A DNA stretch of 34,413 nucleotides from Bacillota bacterium (GCA_023388495.1 JAEWGC010000020.1:1-34413), one strand, 5' to 3'. Shown: positions 1-8,247, counted from the first letter of the stretch. The notes: a model not told the origin generated them from the letters alone. Numbers and translations are program-made.

Positions 1-55
1 AAAAAAAGGAAGCTCAAAAAATAATGAGCATACCAATAAAGCCTAATGTATTAGA

Positions 56-292
56 CTATTTTTTGTATTCGTAATGGACACCACGAATACCAGTATAAGA
101 TTTTGGAGCCATTATGCCATCACAAACTTGACAAAATGGTTGAGGTGGAACTGATGGATCAAATCCATTAAATATATTGTCTTCTTCTAATTCTTGTACA
201 ATAAAACGTGGAACCCAAAGGGAATAGTTGCATTTAGTACAAATAAATTCTACTAAATCATCTTTTTCTGTGAAACCTTCAAGTATATTCAT
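56..292 (-). CDS. Small two-CxxC protein, unknown function
   Basis: A 78-residue acidic protein that I do not recognise. Two cysteine pairs are visible, CTKC near residue 18 and CQVC near residue 54, an arrangement that could hold one zinc ion as a small zinc ribbon. There is no signal peptide or membrane helix. A GGAGG lies 10 bases upstream of the ATG. The gene follows the IS91-type transposase on the same strand after a 31-base gap, so the two are probably co-transcribed. It may be an accessory or passenger gene of that element, or a chromosomal gene next to the insertion. Function is unassigned. Confidence 0.6.
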   Translation of the reverse strand: MNILEGFTEKDDLVEFICTKCNYSLWVPRFIVQELEEDNIFNGFDPSVPPQPFCQVCDGIMAPKSYTGIRGVHYEYKK

Positions 293-306
293 AATTATTA
301 AACCTC

Positions 307-335
307 CATAGTGTAATTAAATTTTAAACACTATG
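307..335 (-). repeat. Inverted repeat at the transposase stop codon
   Basis: CATAGTGT (307-314) and ACACTATG (328-335) form a perfect 8-bp stem around a 13-base loop that contains the transposase stop codon. The foot of the stem touches the ribosome site of the small downstream gene. It could be a weak hairpin in the shared mRNA, or a terminal hairpin of the kind found at the replication end of IS91-type elements. Confidence 0.4.
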
Positions 336-1472
336 ATTATACCTAGGAGGAGATAAATTATCAATATAAGGGTTCTTGCTTGAATGAAAAATATCAACAA
401 GTTCCATTGTATGACCACAAGAACAGCATAAAGGATCAATACCAAAAGCTAGAAGAAGACGAGCACGCCAATGAGAATATTTTTTCCTAAGGTTCTTTTT
501 GCCTAAGCTTTCCATACGATAAAGCTTAGAGGAGTGAAGATACTCCTTAGCATAAAGACCATAATAACGAATCATTTTAAATTGTTCATCAGGAATATGG
601 ATAATTAAGCGTTTAATAAACTCAAAAGCATGAATTTTTTCAGTAATACGCTGGTTATCTTCATGGCGATCATAGTAAAAGGTAACAATCTCACCATCAT
701 AATCAAGAATACGAGACTGTGCCATAGCAGGGCGTCCAGTGTATCGAATAATATACTTAACAGCATCCGTAGCCTTTGAATCCATATTGGATTTAGCATA
801 AACATAAAATCCATCAGAGTATTTCTTGAATAGGCGAGATTTAAGCCTATAGAAAGAAGTACCAAGCTTTTTATGAAGAAAATCCAGTATAGTGGCTTGC
901 CATCTCTTTCGAAGCATATTAAAAGGAATATGAGAAATTTTACGCCAAATAGTTTTAAAACCTGAAGCACCTTCACTTACTATCATATGTATGTGGGGAT
1001 TCCACTTTAAATCCCGGCCAAAAGTATGCATAGTAGAAATAATGCCAGGTTTAAAGTTTTCAGATTTGTTAAGTTTAGCAAACCAAGAAAGGACAGTATC
1101 AGCACTAGCCTTGAAAAGTAAATGAAGTAGCTTTCTATCTTTACGAAATAAAAGGCGGAGATCCTCAGGGATAGTAAAGACAATGTGCCTATGTTTGCAA
1201 TTAATAAGTTTAGAAGAAATATTAGAAGCACGATCCTGTATATACTTCGCTCCACAAGAATTACAAAAGCGGCTTTTGCATGTAAAGTATACACTCTTGA
1301 ATTTGCTACAATGATCGCAATAATAAAGGGCATGACCCATGGAAGGGTCGCCACATTTAATAATTTTATCAACATTTTTAGAAACAGCAGGGCGAATGGG
1401 ATACCCTTCTAAGATAAATGAATCCCAGTGGTCTGCAAAAATATCTTTAATTTTAAAGGAATGATTGCTCAT
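324..1472 (-). CDS. IS91 family transposase (HUH, Y2)
   Basis: A 382-residue transposase, about the usual length for IS91-type proteins. The N-terminal zinc-binding region has paired cysteines (YYCDHC, CKSRFCNSC) at about residues 50-75. The HUH metal-binding motif is seen as WNPHIHMIV near residue 160. The two-tyrosine motif appears as YIIRYTGRP near residue 242, giving the Tyr-x3-Tyr spacing of single-strand nicking enzymes. A late CCSCGH may be another metal site. The family moves by rolling-circle transposition with a covalent tyrosine-DNA intermediate. The frame is uninterrupted, so the protein may be active. It is divergent from the MATE gene on its other side. IS family is assigned by motif only. 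Confidence 0.88.
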   Translation of the reverse strand: MSNHSFKIKDIFADHWDSFILEGYPIRPAVSKNVDKIIKCGDPSMGHALYYCDHCSKFKSVYFTCKSRFCNSCGAKYIQDRASNISSKLINCKHRHIVFTIPEDLRLLFRKDRKLLHLLFKASADTVLSWFAKLNKSENFKPGIISTMHTFGRDLKWNPHIHMIVSEGASGFKTIWRKISHIPFNMLRKRWQATILDFLHKKLGTSFYRLKSRLFKKYSDGFYVYAKSNMDSKATDAVKYIIRYTGRPAMAQSRILDYDGEIVTFYYDRHEDNQRITEKIHAFEFIKRLIIHIPDEQFKMIRYYGLYAKEYLHSSKLYRMESLGKKNLRKKYSHWRARLLLAFGIDPLCCSCGHTMELVDIFHSSKNPYIDNLSPPRYNHSV

Positions 1473-1572
1473 ATTATCACCAATTTATATATACCAAAAA
1501 ACAAATAAAGTATCAATATGAGCAGAAAAAAACTTAATTTTTAATCTAAAATTTCGTACGACCAAAACTAAC

Positions 1573-1592
1573 GCGTCGTAGACGCTTTTTTT
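1573..1592 (+). repeat. GC-rich hairpin with T-run upstream of transposase
   Basis: GCGTC (1573-1577), a three-base loop GTA and GACGC (1581-1585) are followed by seven T. It looks like a rightward terminator, but no rightward gene precedes it, since the transposase reads leftward. It could be the hairpin at the 5-prime terminus of the IS91-type element or a block to read-through into the MATE gene. Confidence 0.45.
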
Positions 1593-1684
1593 AATTATCA
1601 TCTTGAATAAAGACTATATATAATGTAAAATTGTTTAGAGTCACAAAACATAGACATTATATTATTTAACTAGAGGAGAATTGT

Positions 1685-3037
1685 ATGCAAAAGAACATTA
1701 ATTTAACAGAAGGAAATATTTCTAGTACTCTCACTAAGCTAGCATTGCCTATTATGGGTACATCTTTTATACAGATGATGTATAATTTAACAGATATGAT
1801 GTGGCTAGGTAGACTTAGTACCAAGGCTGTGGCTGGAGCAGGTACTGTAGGCTTTTTTATGTGGTTTGGCATGTCTTTAGTATTGATTTCTTCAATCGGA
1901 GTAAGTGTAGGAGTATCACAAGCCTATGGAAGAGATGATATGGAAGATGCTAGAGAATATATTTCTAATGGTATAAAACTAGATATATTTATAGGAATCA
2001 TGTATTCACTTATGCTATTAACATTTAGACATAGGATAATTGGTTTCTTTAATTTAGGTGATATAGAGACTATACAAATGGCAATAGATTATTTAGTGAT
2101 TATAGCCTGTGGATTTATATTTCATTTCATTAATCCAATATATTCAGCAGTATTTAATGCATCAGGTAATAGTGTCACACCTTTTATCATAAATACTATG
2201 GGGCTGGTCACTAATATGATTTTAGACCCTGTTTTAATTTTTGGTATAGGACCATTTCCAGAAATGGGCATAAAGGGAGCAGCTTTGGCTACAGTAATAG
2301 CTCAGGTTGTTGTTACTTCAATATATATAGTAGTATCAAGGAGAAATAAGGCATTATTTTCTCATTTACATCTTTTTAAATTACCAGAAAAAGATTATAT
2401 AAAAAGGATATTTAAACTAGGATTTCCAGCCTTCTTACAATCGGGAGCCCATGCATCTATATCTATGGTTTTAACAAAAATATTAGCAGGATGGGGACCA
2501 ACTCCAGTAGCTGTACAATCAGTAGGTTCACAAATAGAGTCTATATCATGGATGACAGCAGAGGGTTTTTCTACAGCCATATCAGCCTTTGTAGGACAAA
2601 ACTATGGTGCTAAGAATTATGATAGGGTAAAGGAAGGATACTATAAGGGGCTTAGGATAGTTGGTACAATAGGAATATTTGCAACTATATTGCTTATATT
2701 TGCAGGCAGACCTATATTTAAAATATTTACACCAGAGGATGCTACTGCAATAGCTCAGGGAGCTGTATATCTTAGAATATTAGGATTTTCTCAGCTTTTT
2801 ATAACTATTGAAATAGCATCAGCAGGAGCATTTAACGGAATAGGAAAAACTCAAATACCAGCAGCAACGGGAATTGTACTAAATGCCCTTAGAATTCCAG
2901 GAGCATTAATTTTATCAAGGACAGTCTTAGGGATGACTGGAGTATGGTGGAGTATGAGTGTAAGTACTGTATTTAAGGGGATTATCTTAACCTCGTTATT
3001 TATATATTTCTTAAGAAAAGGGTTACATACTAAATAA
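1685..3037 (+). CDS. MATE family multidrug/cation exporter
   Basis: A 450-residue polytopic inner-membrane protein with about 12 hydrophobic segments, the normal size for the MATE (NorM/MepA/DinF) superfamily. These proteins export cationic drugs or metabolites in exchange for sodium ions or protons. Family-like segments are the N-terminal LALPIMGTSFIQMMYNLTDM and the WLGRLSTKAVAGAGTVG segment after it, with the equivalent VAVQSVGSQIES region in the second half, as expected for a two-fold repeat. A GAGGAG stands 6 bases before the ATG. The stop lies only 6 bases from the stop of the convergent DUF1667 gene. Substrate cannot be told from sequence. Confidence 0.9.
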   Translation: MQKNINLTEGNISSTLTKLALPIMGTSFIQMMYNLTDMMWLGRLSTKAVAGAGTVGFFMWFGMSLVLISSIGVSVGVSQAYGRDDMEDAREYISNGIKLDIFIGIMYSLMLLTFRHRIIGFFNLGDIETIQMAIDYLVIIACGFIFHFINPIYSAVFNASGNSVTPFIINTMGLVTNMILDPVLIFGIGPFPEMGIKGAALATVIAQVVVTSIYIVVSRRNKALFSHLHLFKLPEKDYIKRIFKLGFPAFLQSGAHASISMVLTKILAGWGPTPVAVQSVGSQIESISWMTAEGFSTAISAFVGQNYGAKNYDRVKEGYYKGLRIVGTIGIFATILLIFAGRPIFKIFTPEDATAIAQGAVYLRILGFSQLFITIEIASAGAFNGIGKTQIPAATGIVLNALRIPGALILSRTVLGMTGVWWSMSVSTVFKGIILTSLFIYFLRKGLHTK

Positions 3038-3043
3038 ATAATT

Positions 3044-3409
3044 TCACTTTACTCTTCTGGCTGCTACTACGTCGACGCCAGTACCTAATATATTCTCTAT
3101 TATAATATCTCCCTTTTCTATAGGAGCAGAGACTTCAGTTACCTTGATTATTTCCATACATTCATCAACTAGGTTTTCAGGGATAACTCCATTAGTTTTA
3201 ACTGGTAGTCTTCCCATAGGGCCATTGTTCAGTAGTACTCTAGATGTAAGGACTCTTGAAGGTTCTAATACTTCATTAATACCATATTCCTTACCTCTAT
3301 TACATCTATTACCTTCAACTGAGTACTCAGAATCTAAGGTTTCATCTTTAACAATCTTAAGGTTACAGCCTACAGGGCAAACCTTACATTTTTTTTCAAT
3401 TATATTCAT
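3044..3409 (-). CDS. DUF1667 protein, stand-alone
   Basis: A 121-residue protein with the DUF1667 pattern: CKVCPVGC near residue 8, GNRCNRGKEYG near residue 35, then PVKTNGVIP. The four cysteines suggest an iron-sulfur or metal site. In many Clostridia the family is encoded beside the glycerol-3-phosphate dehydrogenase GlpA and a small FAD/NAD oxidoreductase and probably serves that complex. No such partner is present here. I chose the second ATG: GGAGG sits 8 bases before it, while the ATG at 3422-3424 overlaps that ribosome site. The gene converges on the MATE gene and is divergent from tctC. Confidence 0.85.
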   Translation of the reverse strand: MNIIEKKCKVCPVGCNLKIVKDETLDSEYSVEGNRCNRGKEYGINEVLEPSRVLTSRVLLNNGPMGRLPVKTNGVIPENLVDECMEIIKVTEVSAPIEKGDIIIENILGTGVDVVAARRVK

Positions 3410-3486
3410 AAATATGACCTCCATAATAAATTACATAATTATTATAACATACTATTAAAAGTATTATAATAAATGATAGATAATAT

Positions 3487-3529
3487 AAAAGAGCTACTCA
3501 AATATTTATTTTATTTGAGTAGCTCTTTT
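3487..3529. terminator. 18-bp perfect hairpin, bidirectional terminator form
   Basis: Arms 3487-3504 and 3512-3529 are perfectly complementary around a 7-base loop, with AAAA at the left foot and TTTT at the right foot. It can therefore end transcripts from either side. It lies between two genes that point away from each other, where no terminator is expected. Confidence 0.8.
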
Positions 3530-3560
3530 ATATTGCTATTTATAAATTAGCATGGTATAA

Positions 3561-3620
3561 TTAACGCGATATTAACATTATATTAACCTTATATTAACAT
3601 TGAACACATAAAAAATTAAC
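3561..3620 (+). promoter_or_regulatory. 11-bp-phased TTAAC repeats, PhoP/PhoB-type operator
   Basis: TTAAC occurs at 3561, 3572, 3583 and 3594, exactly 11 bases apart, and again at 3616, which is two 11-base steps further on. The slot at 3605 is degenerate. Tandem TTAACA-like hexamers on an 11-bp period are the known binding form of Bacillus PhoP, with one monomer per repeat on one DNA face. Candidate -10 boxes follow: TATGAT at 3626 and TAGAAT at 3645. The PhoP-type regulator encoded at 7530 is the natural candidate to bind here, which would make the tct-mgtC-phoPR run autoregulated. Confidence 0.7.
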
Positions 3621-3702
3621 AATACTATGATTTTTTTGTGTGTTTAGAATAGCGATTTATATATAGCTATTCTGATTATTACAAATAAAAAGGAGAGAGG
3701 AA

Positions 3703-4689
3703 ATGAAAAAAGTATTATTATTACTGTTAAGTCTTGTCTTAGTTTTATCTGTAGTTGGTTGTGCAAACAAAGAAACTTCAGGAGATCAAATTGACACAGC
3801 AAATTATCCTAGCAAAGCTGTAGAAATCATAGTTGCTTATAAAGCTGGTGGTGGTACAGACGTAGGAGCACGTATTTTAGCATCAGAAGCAGAAAAGAAT
3901 TTTGGTAAACCTCTAGTTATTATAAACAGAGAGGGCTCTGATGGAGAATTAGGTTATACAGAATTAGCTAAAGCAAAGCCAGATGGATATACTATTGGTT
4001 TTATAAATTTACCTACTTTTGTTAGCTTAACATTAGAAAGAGATACAAAGTACACTATTGATGATGTAGTTCCAATACTAAACCATGTTTATGATGCAGG
4101 TGTACTAGTAGTACAAGAATCAAGCCAATGGAAGACTTTAGAAGAGTTTGTTGATTACGCTAAGGCAAATCCAGGAGACTTAACTATTTCTAACAACGGT
4201 ACAGGTGCTTCAAACCATATAGGAGCTGCTCACTTTGAACATGAAGCTGATATTGATGTAACTCACGTGCCATTTGGTGGTTCAACAGACATGTTAGCAG
4301 CATTAAGAGGTGGACATGTTAATGCATCAGTTGCTAAGATATCTGAAGTTGCTGCTTTAGTAAACTCAGGAGAATTAAGAATTTTAGCTTCCTTCACAGA
4401 AGAAAGACTTGAAAATTTCCCAGAGGTTCCTACATTAAAGGAAAAAGGATATGACATTTTATTTGGTTCAGCAAGGGCTTTAGTAGCTCCGAAGGGAACA
4501 CCACAAGAAATTATAGATTATTTACATGATAAATTTAAAGAAGCAATAGAAAGTCCAGAGCATATGGAAAAAGCTAAAAATGCAGATCTTCCAATTATGT
4601 ATATGAGTCCAGAGGAATTAGGAGCATATATTAAAAATGAGGAAGTATATCTAAAGGAAATATCAAATATTCTAGATCTATCTAATTAA
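3703..4689 (+). CDS. tctC: TctC-type substrate-binding lipoprotein
   Basis: A 328-residue solute-binding protein of the Bug/TctC family, the extracellular receptor of a tripartite tricarboxylate transporter. A lipoprotein signal runs over residues 1-20 and ends in the lipobox SVVGC, so the mature protein should be anchored at Cys20. Family-like segments include YPSKAVEIIVAYKAGGGTD after the signal, a central THVPFGGSTDMLAAL and VPTLKEKGYD. Known members bind carboxylates such as citrate, tartrate or aromatic acids, and the ligand here cannot be told. AAGGAGAGAGG precedes the ATG closely. It is the first gene of the tctCBA set, downstream of the 11-bp repeat operator, and is followed by a stable intercistronic hairpin. 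Confidence 0.93.
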   Translation: MKKVLLLLLSLVLVLSVVGCANKETSGDQIDTANYPSKAVEIIVAYKAGGGTDVGARILASEAEKNFGKPLVIINREGSDGELGYTELAKAKPDGYTIGFINLPTFVSLTLERDTKYTIDDVVPILNHVYDAGVLVVQESSQWKTLEEFVDYAKANPGDLTISNNGTGASNHIGAAHFEHEADIDVTHVPFGGSTDMLAALRGGHVNASVAKISEVAALVNSGELRILASFTEERLENFPEVPTLKEKGYDILFGSARALVAPKGTPQEIIDYLHDKFKEAIESPEHMEKAKNADLPIMYMSPEELGAYIKNEEVYLKEISNILDLSN

Positions 4690-4721
4690 TATAACTAGGA
4701 ATTAATCTAAAGAATGAAAAC

Positions 4722-4745
4722 TGGGAATGAATTAATTCATTCCCA
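4722..4745 (+). repeat. 24-base perfect palindrome between tctC and tctB
   Basis: TGGGAATGAATT (4722-4733) is followed directly by its reverse complement (4734-4745). No T-run follows, so this is not a normal terminator. In the mRNA it should fold into a hairpin that could protect the 3-prime end of the tctC message and give more binding protein than membrane protein. Confidence 0.65.
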
Positions 4746-4771
4746 ATTCTATATCAATATGGAGGTGTGCT

Positions 4772-5200
4772 ATGAAAAAAGAGGATTTATTATTGGGTTA
4801 TATTCTAATTGCCATATGTGGTGCTTTTTATTTTATGATTTCTAGACTTCCAAGTAAAGCCACATTATATCCAATATTTGTGACTTCTGTACTATTATTT
4901 CTTACTCTTATTCATTTAGTTATTACTTATTCTAAAAAAGAGGACGATGAATCAAGTGCGTTTAAAGGACTTGAAATAAAGCAATTATTATTTGTATTAG
5001 GAATTAGTGGATTGTACGTTGGAGCCATAAATTTAGCTGGATATATAACTTCAACAATTTTATATATTTTAGTTACTTTATTTGGGCTAAAGGTTAATAA
5101 GAAGAGTAGTGCATTAATTAGTGTAGGATTTGCAGCCTGTATATACGTTTTATTCAAAATTTTATTAAAAGTTCCTCTTCCTACAGGATTTATAATTTAA
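4772..5200 (+). CDS. tctB: TctB-type small membrane subunit
   Basis: A 142-residue membrane protein with four hydrophobic segments (about residues 5-22, 32-50, 70-105 as a pair, and 112-135), the size and topology of TctB. It forms the membrane part of the tripartite tricarboxylate transporter together with TctA. The C-terminal ILLKVPLPTGF is typical of the family, where a PLP-G motif precedes the end. GGAGGTG lies 6 bases before the ATG. The gap to tctA is 16 bases, so the two membrane subunits are co-translated from one message. Confidence 0.88.
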   Translation: MKKEDLLLGYILIAICGAFYFMISRLPSKATLYPIFVTSVLLFLTLIHLVITYSKKEDDESSAFKGLEIKQLLFVLGISGLYVGAINLAGYITSTILYILVTLFGLKVNKKSSALISVGFAACIYVLFKILLKVPLPTGFII

Positions 5201-5216
5201 TAGTGAGGTGATAATA

Positions 5217-6710
5217 GTGGAAAATATTATGTTTGGTTTTATAAATGCTTTTAAATTGGTCAATTTATTTGCAGCATTAGTAAGTGTGGCCATAGGTATA
5301 ATTGTAGGATCATTACCAGGGTTATCAGCTGCTATGGGTGTAGCACTTTTAATACCTATAACCTTTGGTATGCCAGCAGAAACAGCATTAATAGCTTTGG
5401 CTGGGGTATACTGTGGAGCCATGTACGGAGGATCTATATCAGCCATTCTTTTACACACTCCAGGAACATCCTCTGCAGCTGCAACAGCTATAGATGGCTA
5501 CCCTATGACATTGAAGGGGCAAGCAGGTAAGGCATTGGCAACAGCTACAATAGCATCTTTTATAGGTGGGATAATAAGTTCTATTGCTCTTTATACCTTA
5601 TCACCACCTCTAGCAACTTTAGCTTTAAAATTTGGTCCAACAGAATATTTCTGGTTATCAATATTTGGTTTAACCATAATAGCAGGAGTAAGTTCTAAAT
5701 CAATGCTAAAGGGTCTAATATCTGGAGCTTTAGGATTAGTATTATCTACAATTGGAATGGATCCAATGCTAGGAGTACCAAGATTTACCTTTGGTAACAA
5801 TGGATTATTACAAGGTTTACCTTTTACGGCAACCTTAATTGGTTTATTCTCCATGTCTCAGGTATTATTATTAGCAGAGAAAAAGATTAGAGATATGAAG
5901 GGCTCAAGGGAAGTTAAAGATAAGGTGTACTTATCAAAGGATGAGATTAAGACAATACTTCCTATCAGCTTATGGACTTCAGTAATTGGAACTGTAGTTG
6001 GAATTTTACCTGGAGCAGGTGGAACAATTGCAAGCTTTATTGGATATAATGAAGCTAAGAGATTTACAAAGGATAAGGAAGCCTTTGGAACTGGGATAAT
6101 AGAGGGAGTAGCAGGGCCAGAGGCGGCAAATAATGCTGTAACTGGTGGATCACTAATACCTACATTAACCTTAGGTATACCGGGAAATAGTGTTACTGCT
6201 ATTTTATTAGGTGGATTAGTTATTCAAGGATTAAAACCAGGTCCAGATTTATTTACTATCCATGGAAAAATAACTTACACTTTCTTTGCAGGGTTTGTAG
6301 TAGTTAATATACTTATGCTAATACTAGGATTATTTGGAGTAAGACTTTTTGCAAAGGTTTCAAAAGTAAGTGACTCTGTCCTTATACCAATTATTTTTGC
6401 ATTATCAGTTATAGGGTCCTACTCTATTACAAATAATATGATGGATGTATGGGTAATGTTTATATTCGGTATAATGGGATATTTTGTTAAAAAGTTTAAT
6501 TTAAACTCAGCTGCAATAGTTTTAGCATTAATTTTAGGACCAATTGGAGAAACTGGTTTAAGAAGAACATTAATTATGAGTAAAGGTAATTATATGGCAT
6601 TATTTAACAGTACCATATCTTGGGTATTAATAGGTATATCTGTGTTATCACTAATGACACCTGTAATAATGTCAATAATAGATAAGAAAAAAGGCAAAGT
6701 AGAGAATTAA
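5217..6710 (+). CDS. tctA: TctA-type large membrane subunit
   Basis: A 497-residue protein with 11 or 12 membrane segments, the permease of the tripartite tricarboxylate transporter, driven by an ion gradient rather than ATP. Two glycine-rich segments mark the family: IGIIVGSLPGLSAAMGVALL near residue 25 and IGTVVGILPGAGGTIASFIG near residue 260, each followed by a segment rich in GTPGTS- or PGNS-type residues. I chose GTG at 5217 because GAGGTG (5205-5210) precedes it by 6 bases. The earlier GTG at 5208 lies inside that ribosome site. The reading then begins MENIMFGFINAF, which matches the family's usual start. Confidence 0.92.
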   Translation: MENIMFGFINAFKLVNLFAALVSVAIGIIVGSLPGLSAAMGVALLIPITFGMPAETALIALAGVYCGAMYGGSISAILLHTPGTSSAAATAIDGYPMTLKGQAGKALATATIASFIGGIISSIALYTLSPPLATLALKFGPTEYFWLSIFGLTIIAGVSSKSMLKGLISGALGLVLSTIGMDPMLGVPRFTFGNNGLLQGLPFTATLIGLFSMSQVLLLAEKKIRDMKGSREVKDKVYLSKDEIKTILPISLWTSVIGTVVGILPGAGGTIASFIGYNEAKRFTKDKEAFGTGIIEGVAGPEAANNAVTGGSLIPTLTLGIPGNSVTAILLGGLVIQGLKPGPDLFTIHGKITYTFFAGFVVVNILMLILGLFGVRLFAKVSKVSDSVLIPIIFALSVIGSYSITNNMMDVWVMFIFGIMGYFVKKFNLNSAAIVLALILGPIGETGLRRTLIMSKGNYMALFNSTISWVLIGISVLSLMTPVIMSIIDKKKGKVEN

Positions 6711-6734
6711 GATTATTTAGAAGGGGTTTTGTAT

Positions 6735-7469
6735 ATGATACCTGGAATAGAAATAGTAGCAAGACTTATATTATCTGCCATATTAGGTGGACTAATAGGT
6801 ATGGAAAGAGAAGTAAATAATAGACCTGCAGGTCTACGAACCCATATTTTAGTTAGTGTAGGGTCTGCATTGATTATGCTAGTTTCTATGGATGGGTTTG
6901 GAAATGGAGATCCTTCTAGACTAGCAGCACAGGTTGTAAGTGGAATAGGTTTCCTTGGTGCGGGAACTATTATGAGAACGGGAAATAATATAAATGGGCT
7001 TACTACTGCTGCTAGTTTGTGGGTTAGTGCTGGTATTGGCTTAGCCATTGGCAATGGATATTATTTAGGTGGTATAGTTACAGTGGGTATTGTTCTAGTG
7101 TCTTTAATGAGTTTAGGTATTTTTGAAAAGAGGATACTTAGAAAGAAATATAAAACTATTGAGGTGGTTGCTGCCAATAGGCCAGGTATCATAGGCCAGA
7201 TCGGAACATTATTTGGAAAATACTATGTATCTATTAAGGATATTGCTATTGTAAATAATGATTATAAATTTGATGAAGAAGATGGAATAATGGAAATCCG
7301 TTTCTTAGTCAAGAAGCCTATTAATTTTAACGTGACTAATTTCTATAGAGAGATATATCAAATTCACGGAGTAATTAGTGTTATATTTGAGGGAGAGAAA
7401 ATACCTCACAATACCAATGGAAATTCTTCTAATGTTAATTCTTCATTTTTTGATATAGATAATCACTAA
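6735..7469 (+). CDS. MgtC/SapB family membrane protein
   Basis: A 244-residue protein with the MgtC/SapB membrane domain over about residues 1-135: GMEREVNNRPAGLRTHILV, SGIGFLGAGTIMR and a following TTAASLWVSAGIGLAIGNG are the family signature. The C-terminal 100 residues are soluble and look like the ACT-like regulatory domain of MgtC. MgtC proteins support growth in low magnesium and affect ATP synthase activity and phosphate balance in pathogens. ATG 6735 is chosen because GGGG (6723-6726) is 8 bases upstream, whereas the TTG at 6729 is too near. It sits between the tct genes and the phoPR pair on the same strand, which suggests a shared response to phosphate or magnesium. Confidence 0.9.
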   Translation: MIPGIEIVARLILSAILGGLIGMEREVNNRPAGLRTHILVSVGSALIMLVSMDGFGNGDPSRLAAQVVSGIGFLGAGTIMRTGNNINGLTTAASLWVSAGIGLAIGNGYYLGGIVTVGIVLVSLMSLGIFEKRILRKKYKTIEVVAANRPGIIGQIGTLFGKYYVSIKDIAIVNNDYKFDEEDGIMEIRFLVKKPINFNVTNFYREIYQIHGVISVIFEGEKIPHNTNGNSSNVNSSFFDIDNH

Positions 7470-7529
7470 TTAATGGTATAATATTAATATAAAAATTAAT
7501 TCACCATATTCTGGAAAGGAAGAAGTAGT

Positions 7530-8237
7530 ATGACTAAAAAGAGAGTACTAGTAGTAGATGATGAAGAAAATATAGTAGAGCTTATACGAATGAATTTAGA
7601 AGTCTCGGGATATGAAGTAATAGCTGCATATACAGGGATGGAGGCTATAACTAAAACAAATTCATTTCTTCCTGATTTAATATTACTAGATCTAATGTTA
7701 CCAGATATAGATGGATTACAAATATGTCAAATGCTTAGACTAAATGAGAAGACTAAGGATATTCCAATAATAATGATAACTGCCAGAAGTGAAGAATCCG
7801 ATAAGGTTCAGGGACTTGGCATAGGAGCAGATGACTATGTGACTAAGCCCTTTGGAGTTAGAGAGCTAGAGGCACGTATTAAAACTGTATTGAGAAGAGT
7901 TGAAAAGCTAGATCTAGTTAGAGATGATATTTCAATAAATCCTGTTATCATTAACTTTAGGGATATAACTATTGATCCTACTAAATATGAGGTAAAAAGA
8001 GGGCTTGAAAATATAGAATTAACTCTTACAGAGTATAAGATTTTAAAGTTACTTATTGAAAATAAAGACAGAGTTGTTCCTAGAGAAACTCTTTTTGATG
8101 AGATCGGTGCTGATAAAACAAAAACTGATAGTAGAGTTATAGATGTTCATATAAGAAATATTAGAAAAAAACTAGAAGAAGATACAGATACTGAGTATAT
8201 TGAAACCATTAGAGGAATAGGTTATAGGATGAAATAG
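7530..8237 (+). CDS. PhoP/PhoB-type response regulator (OmpR family)
   Basis: A 235-residue two-domain regulator. The receiver domain (residues 1-120) has Asp10/Asp11, phospho-acceptor Asp54 in LILLDLMLPD, Thr84 and Lys106 in DDYVTKPF. A winged-helix output domain fills about residues 140-235, with DSRVIDVHIRNIRKKLE as the recognition-helix region and the ETIRGIGYRM hairpin at the end. This is close in pattern to Bacillus PhoP and Clostridial PhoB. A TATAAT at 7477-7482 may give it an extra promoter. The kinase gene follows after 10 bases. The 11-bp direct repeats at 3561-3620 are the expected target type. Phosphate as signal is an inference. Confidence 0.88.
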   Translation: MTKKRVLVVDDEENIVELIRMNLEVSGYEVIAAYTGMEAITKTNSFLPDLILLDLMLPDIDGLQICQMLRLNEKTKDIPIIMITARSEESDKVQGLGIGADDYVTKPFGVRELEARIKTVLRRVEKLDLVRDDISINPVIINFRDITIDPTKYEVKRGLENIELTLTEYKILKLLIENKDRVVPRETLFDEIGADKTKTDSRVIDVHIRNIRKKLEEDTDTEYIETIRGIGYRMK

Positions 8238-8247
8238 GTGAATGACG

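Larger units (their letters stand above)
297..1592 (-). mobile_element. IS91-type element, ends not defined
   Basis: This span holds the Y2 transposase, the inverted repeat that overlaps its stop codon and the GC-rich hairpin upstream of it. IS91-family elements lack long terminal inverted repeats and make no target duplication, so the ends cannot be fixed from one copy. The limits given are those of the visible structures only. Confidence 0.4.

Noticed and set aside
605..1375. Reading frames overlapping the transposase gene in other frames
   Set aside because: They lie entirely inside a gene with clear HUH and Y2 motifs, are compositionally odd and have no ribosome sites.
3561..3620. Short regular repeats as a possible CRISPR or iteron array
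   Set aside because: The unit is 11 bases with a 5-base core, far too short for CRISPR repeats. No replication gene lies near, so an iteron origin is unlikely. Promoter position fits an operator.
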